Below are positions 43,821 to 44,676 of a stretch of DNA of 44,676 nt, in pieces; position 1 is the stretch's first letter; each line of letters starts with the position of its first letter. The position numbers and the translations under genes are program-made. Below the pieces are notes generated by a model. That model saw only the letters and a program-made list of their open reading frames with translations, did not search any database and was not told the DNA's origin. This stretch comes from Planctomycetes bacterium UBA1146 (GTDB lineage Bacteria; Planctomycetota; UBA8108; UBA1146): assembly GCA_002311345.1 (NCBI GenBank), contig DCAA01000029.1, positions 85,003 to 129,678 of the forward strand, given 5' to 3'.

Positions 43821-44027
43821 TTACTGTCCGTACGGGAGCAAGGCCATGAATCGGGCCCTGTGTACTGCTCGTTTTATCTGATGCTGAGTTCTGGTATCGC
43901 AACCTGTTTGGCGCTGGCCAGCCAGTTTGCCATTTCCGACGAGCAACTTATGGAGCAAGTCGACATTCTTGTAATCGATGTACTTGAGATCCTTGACGAG
44001 AAAATTCTTGTCCTTGCGTATAAACAT
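43821..44027 (-). CDS. rpsR: Ribosomal protein S18
   Basis: S18 is a small-subunit protein that binds with S6. The 68-residue product has the core YIDYKNVDLLHKLLVGNGKL and the basic stretch CDTRTQHQIKRAVHRARFMALLPY. The N-terminus lacks the zinc-binding cysteines found in some forms. It lies between ssb and rplI, spaced 20 and 34 bases, the standard order. Confidence 0.97.
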   Translation of the reverse strand: MFIRKDKNFLVKDLKYIDYKNVDLLHKLLVGNGKLAGQRQTGCDTRTQHQIKRAVHRARFMALLPYGQ

Positions 44028-44047
44028 ATTGGATTCACTCTCTTGCC

Positions 44048-44503
44048 CTAGAAGGGCACCTCATCGTTTAAAGGAGGTCCTTGCTCGAATTCTACCGTCG
44101 TTTCGCGAGAGCCTTGCTGCCCCTGCGACGCAGTTGAGCCACCTTGCCCTGCGCCCGAACCTTCACCGCTTTTAGGCATGAACTGTACACTGCTAGCAAC
44201 GACGGTCAGTTTGTTCCGGGCCTTGCCGGTTTCTTTGTCGTCCCACTGGTCGTACTTCAATCGTCCCTCGACCAGCACTCCGCTGCCCTTGGAGAGGTAC
44301 TGGTTACAGTTTTCCGCCTGACGGCCCCACACGGTGACGGAAACGAAACACGTTTCTTCCTGGAACTGATCTTCCCCTTGTTTTCGCCAACGGTGATTGG
44401 AAGCCAGACCGAGGTCGCACACGGCAGTGCCCGATGAAGTCATTCTCAGTTCGGGATCCCGTGTCAAATTACCGACGATAAATACCTTGTTGAGTTCCAT
44501 CAT
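44048..44503 (-). CDS. ssb: Single-stranded DNA-binding protein
   Basis: SSB coats single-stranded DNA in replication and repair. The 151-residue product has the OB-fold (about 1-108; NKVFIVGNLTRDPELRMTSSG, WGRQAENCNQYLSKGSGVLVEGRL in segments), a Gly/Gln-rich linker (112-135), and the acidic tip ending in NDEVPF, which recruits repair and replication partners. Two adjacent ATG codons (44503 and 44500) are possible starts. Confidence 0.97.
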   Translation of the reverse strand: MMELNKVFIVGNLTRDPELRMTSSGTAVCDLGLASNHRWRKQGEDQFQEETCFVSVTVWGRQAENCNQYLSKGSGVLVEGRLKYDQWDDKETGKARNKLTVVASSVQFMPKSGEGSGAGQGGSTASQGQQGSRETTVEFEQGPPLNDEVPF

Positions 44504-44523
44504 GAGGACCTCTTCCTGTTCAG

Positions 44524-44676
44524 TTAGTTTTCTTCTTTGGTCTCAGCGACATCTTCCACCGGATCGGTTTCCCCTGTTCCCTCCGCCTCCTCGGCGACTT
44601 CTTGTTCCGGTTCGGATTGCTCTGGTTCAGTTTCTTCCGGTTCGGATTGCTCTGGCACGGATCCTTCTGGCTCGGA
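44524..44676 (-). CDS. rpsF: C-terminal tail of a truncated gene, probably ribosomal protein S6
   Basis: Only the last 50 codons and the stop (TAA at 44524-44526) are inside the window; the 5' part lies beyond 44676. The visible residues are very rich in Glu, with Pro, Ser, Gln and Thr, and contain a repeated EPEQSEPE-type motif. Nothing here identifies S6 directly; the call rests on the conserved order rpsF-ssb-rpsR-rplI-dnaB. If right, this S6 carries an unusually long acidic extension. The alternative is an unrelated acidic protein. Confidence 0.55.
   Translation of the reverse strand, partial: SEPEGSVPEQSEPEETEPEQSEPEQEVAEEAEGTGETDPVEDVAETKEEN
44605..44655 (-). repeat. Two 21-bp direct repeats in the truncated 3' gene
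   Basis: Identical 21-base copies lie at 44605-44625 and 44635-44655, 30 bases apart (period of ten codons). They encode the PEQSEPE repeat of the acidic tail. Further copies may lie beyond the window edge. Confidence 0.9.

Noticed and set aside
1..44676. CRISPR arrays, insertion sequences, phage or plasmid genes
   Set aside because: No regularly spaced repeats, transposases, integrases or terminal inverted repeats were seen; the only tandem repeats are inside coding regions.

Overview
The window is a gene-dense bacterial chromosome segment, most likely from an uncultured member of the Planctomycetota. The best clue is the secreted protein at 5403-6722: its C-terminus has two dockerin-like repeats ending in the GG..P.PF..CG.DPT..L.C motif that is typical of this phylum. 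Other clues agree: an FG-GAP/UnbV lipoprotein coupled to a TPR lipoprotein, an LpxC-FabZ fusion, frequent TTG/GTG starts and moderately high GC. The assignment rests on family knowledge, not a search. I saw no transposase, integrase, phage gene or CRISPR array.

Layout. 22-4546 (+): mreC-mreD-PBP2-rodA, the rod-elongation cell-wall machinery, with overlapping ends at mreC/mreD and PBP2/rodA. 4547-5001: no gene; on the minus strand it holds a series of hairpins ending in a clear terminator, so probably an undescribed small RNA. 5002-6722 (-): a degenerate lipoyl-like protein and the dockerin protein. 7108-8993 (+): a coiled-coil protein with a tandem repeat, two bases upstream of an actin-like ATPase that resembles MamK, the magnetosome filament protein; a strong terminator follows. 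9084-13161 (-): a coupled operon pgk - inositol monophosphatase - bifunctional nuclease - lipoprotein - cysteine desulfurase. 13259-14541 (-): two secreted or membrane proteins. 14659-18098 (+): UnbV and TPR lipoproteins, whose end overlaps a convergent HEAT-repeat gene (17954-19438, -).

19581-26083 (-): glyS - vWA protein - thiolase - FadJ, with every junction overlapping. 26223-26510 (+): a small orphan gene with a good promoter. 26517-28250 (-): argS. 28386-30965 (+): a small exported protein, a hairpin-rich spacer, then mazG and a MoxR ATPase. 30969-34502 (-): a PrkA-type AAA kinase and glutaryl-CoA dehydrogenase. 34704-34862 (-): tRNA-Glu and tRNA-Lys with their own promoter and terminator.

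34924-37844 (-): the translation operon rpsB-tsf-pyrH-frr. 38051-41742 (-): skp-like chaperone - lpxC/fabZ - lpxA - Gfo/Idh oxidoreductase, an outer-membrane lipid A cluster. 41763-44676 (-): (rpsF)-ssb-rpsR-rplI-dnaB. Together the genes describe an organism with a peptidoglycan wall, an outer membrane with lipid A, fatty-acid oxidation, and an additional actin-like filament system. The MamK-like pair (7108-8993) and the candidate RNA (4575-4800) are the most likely new biology.
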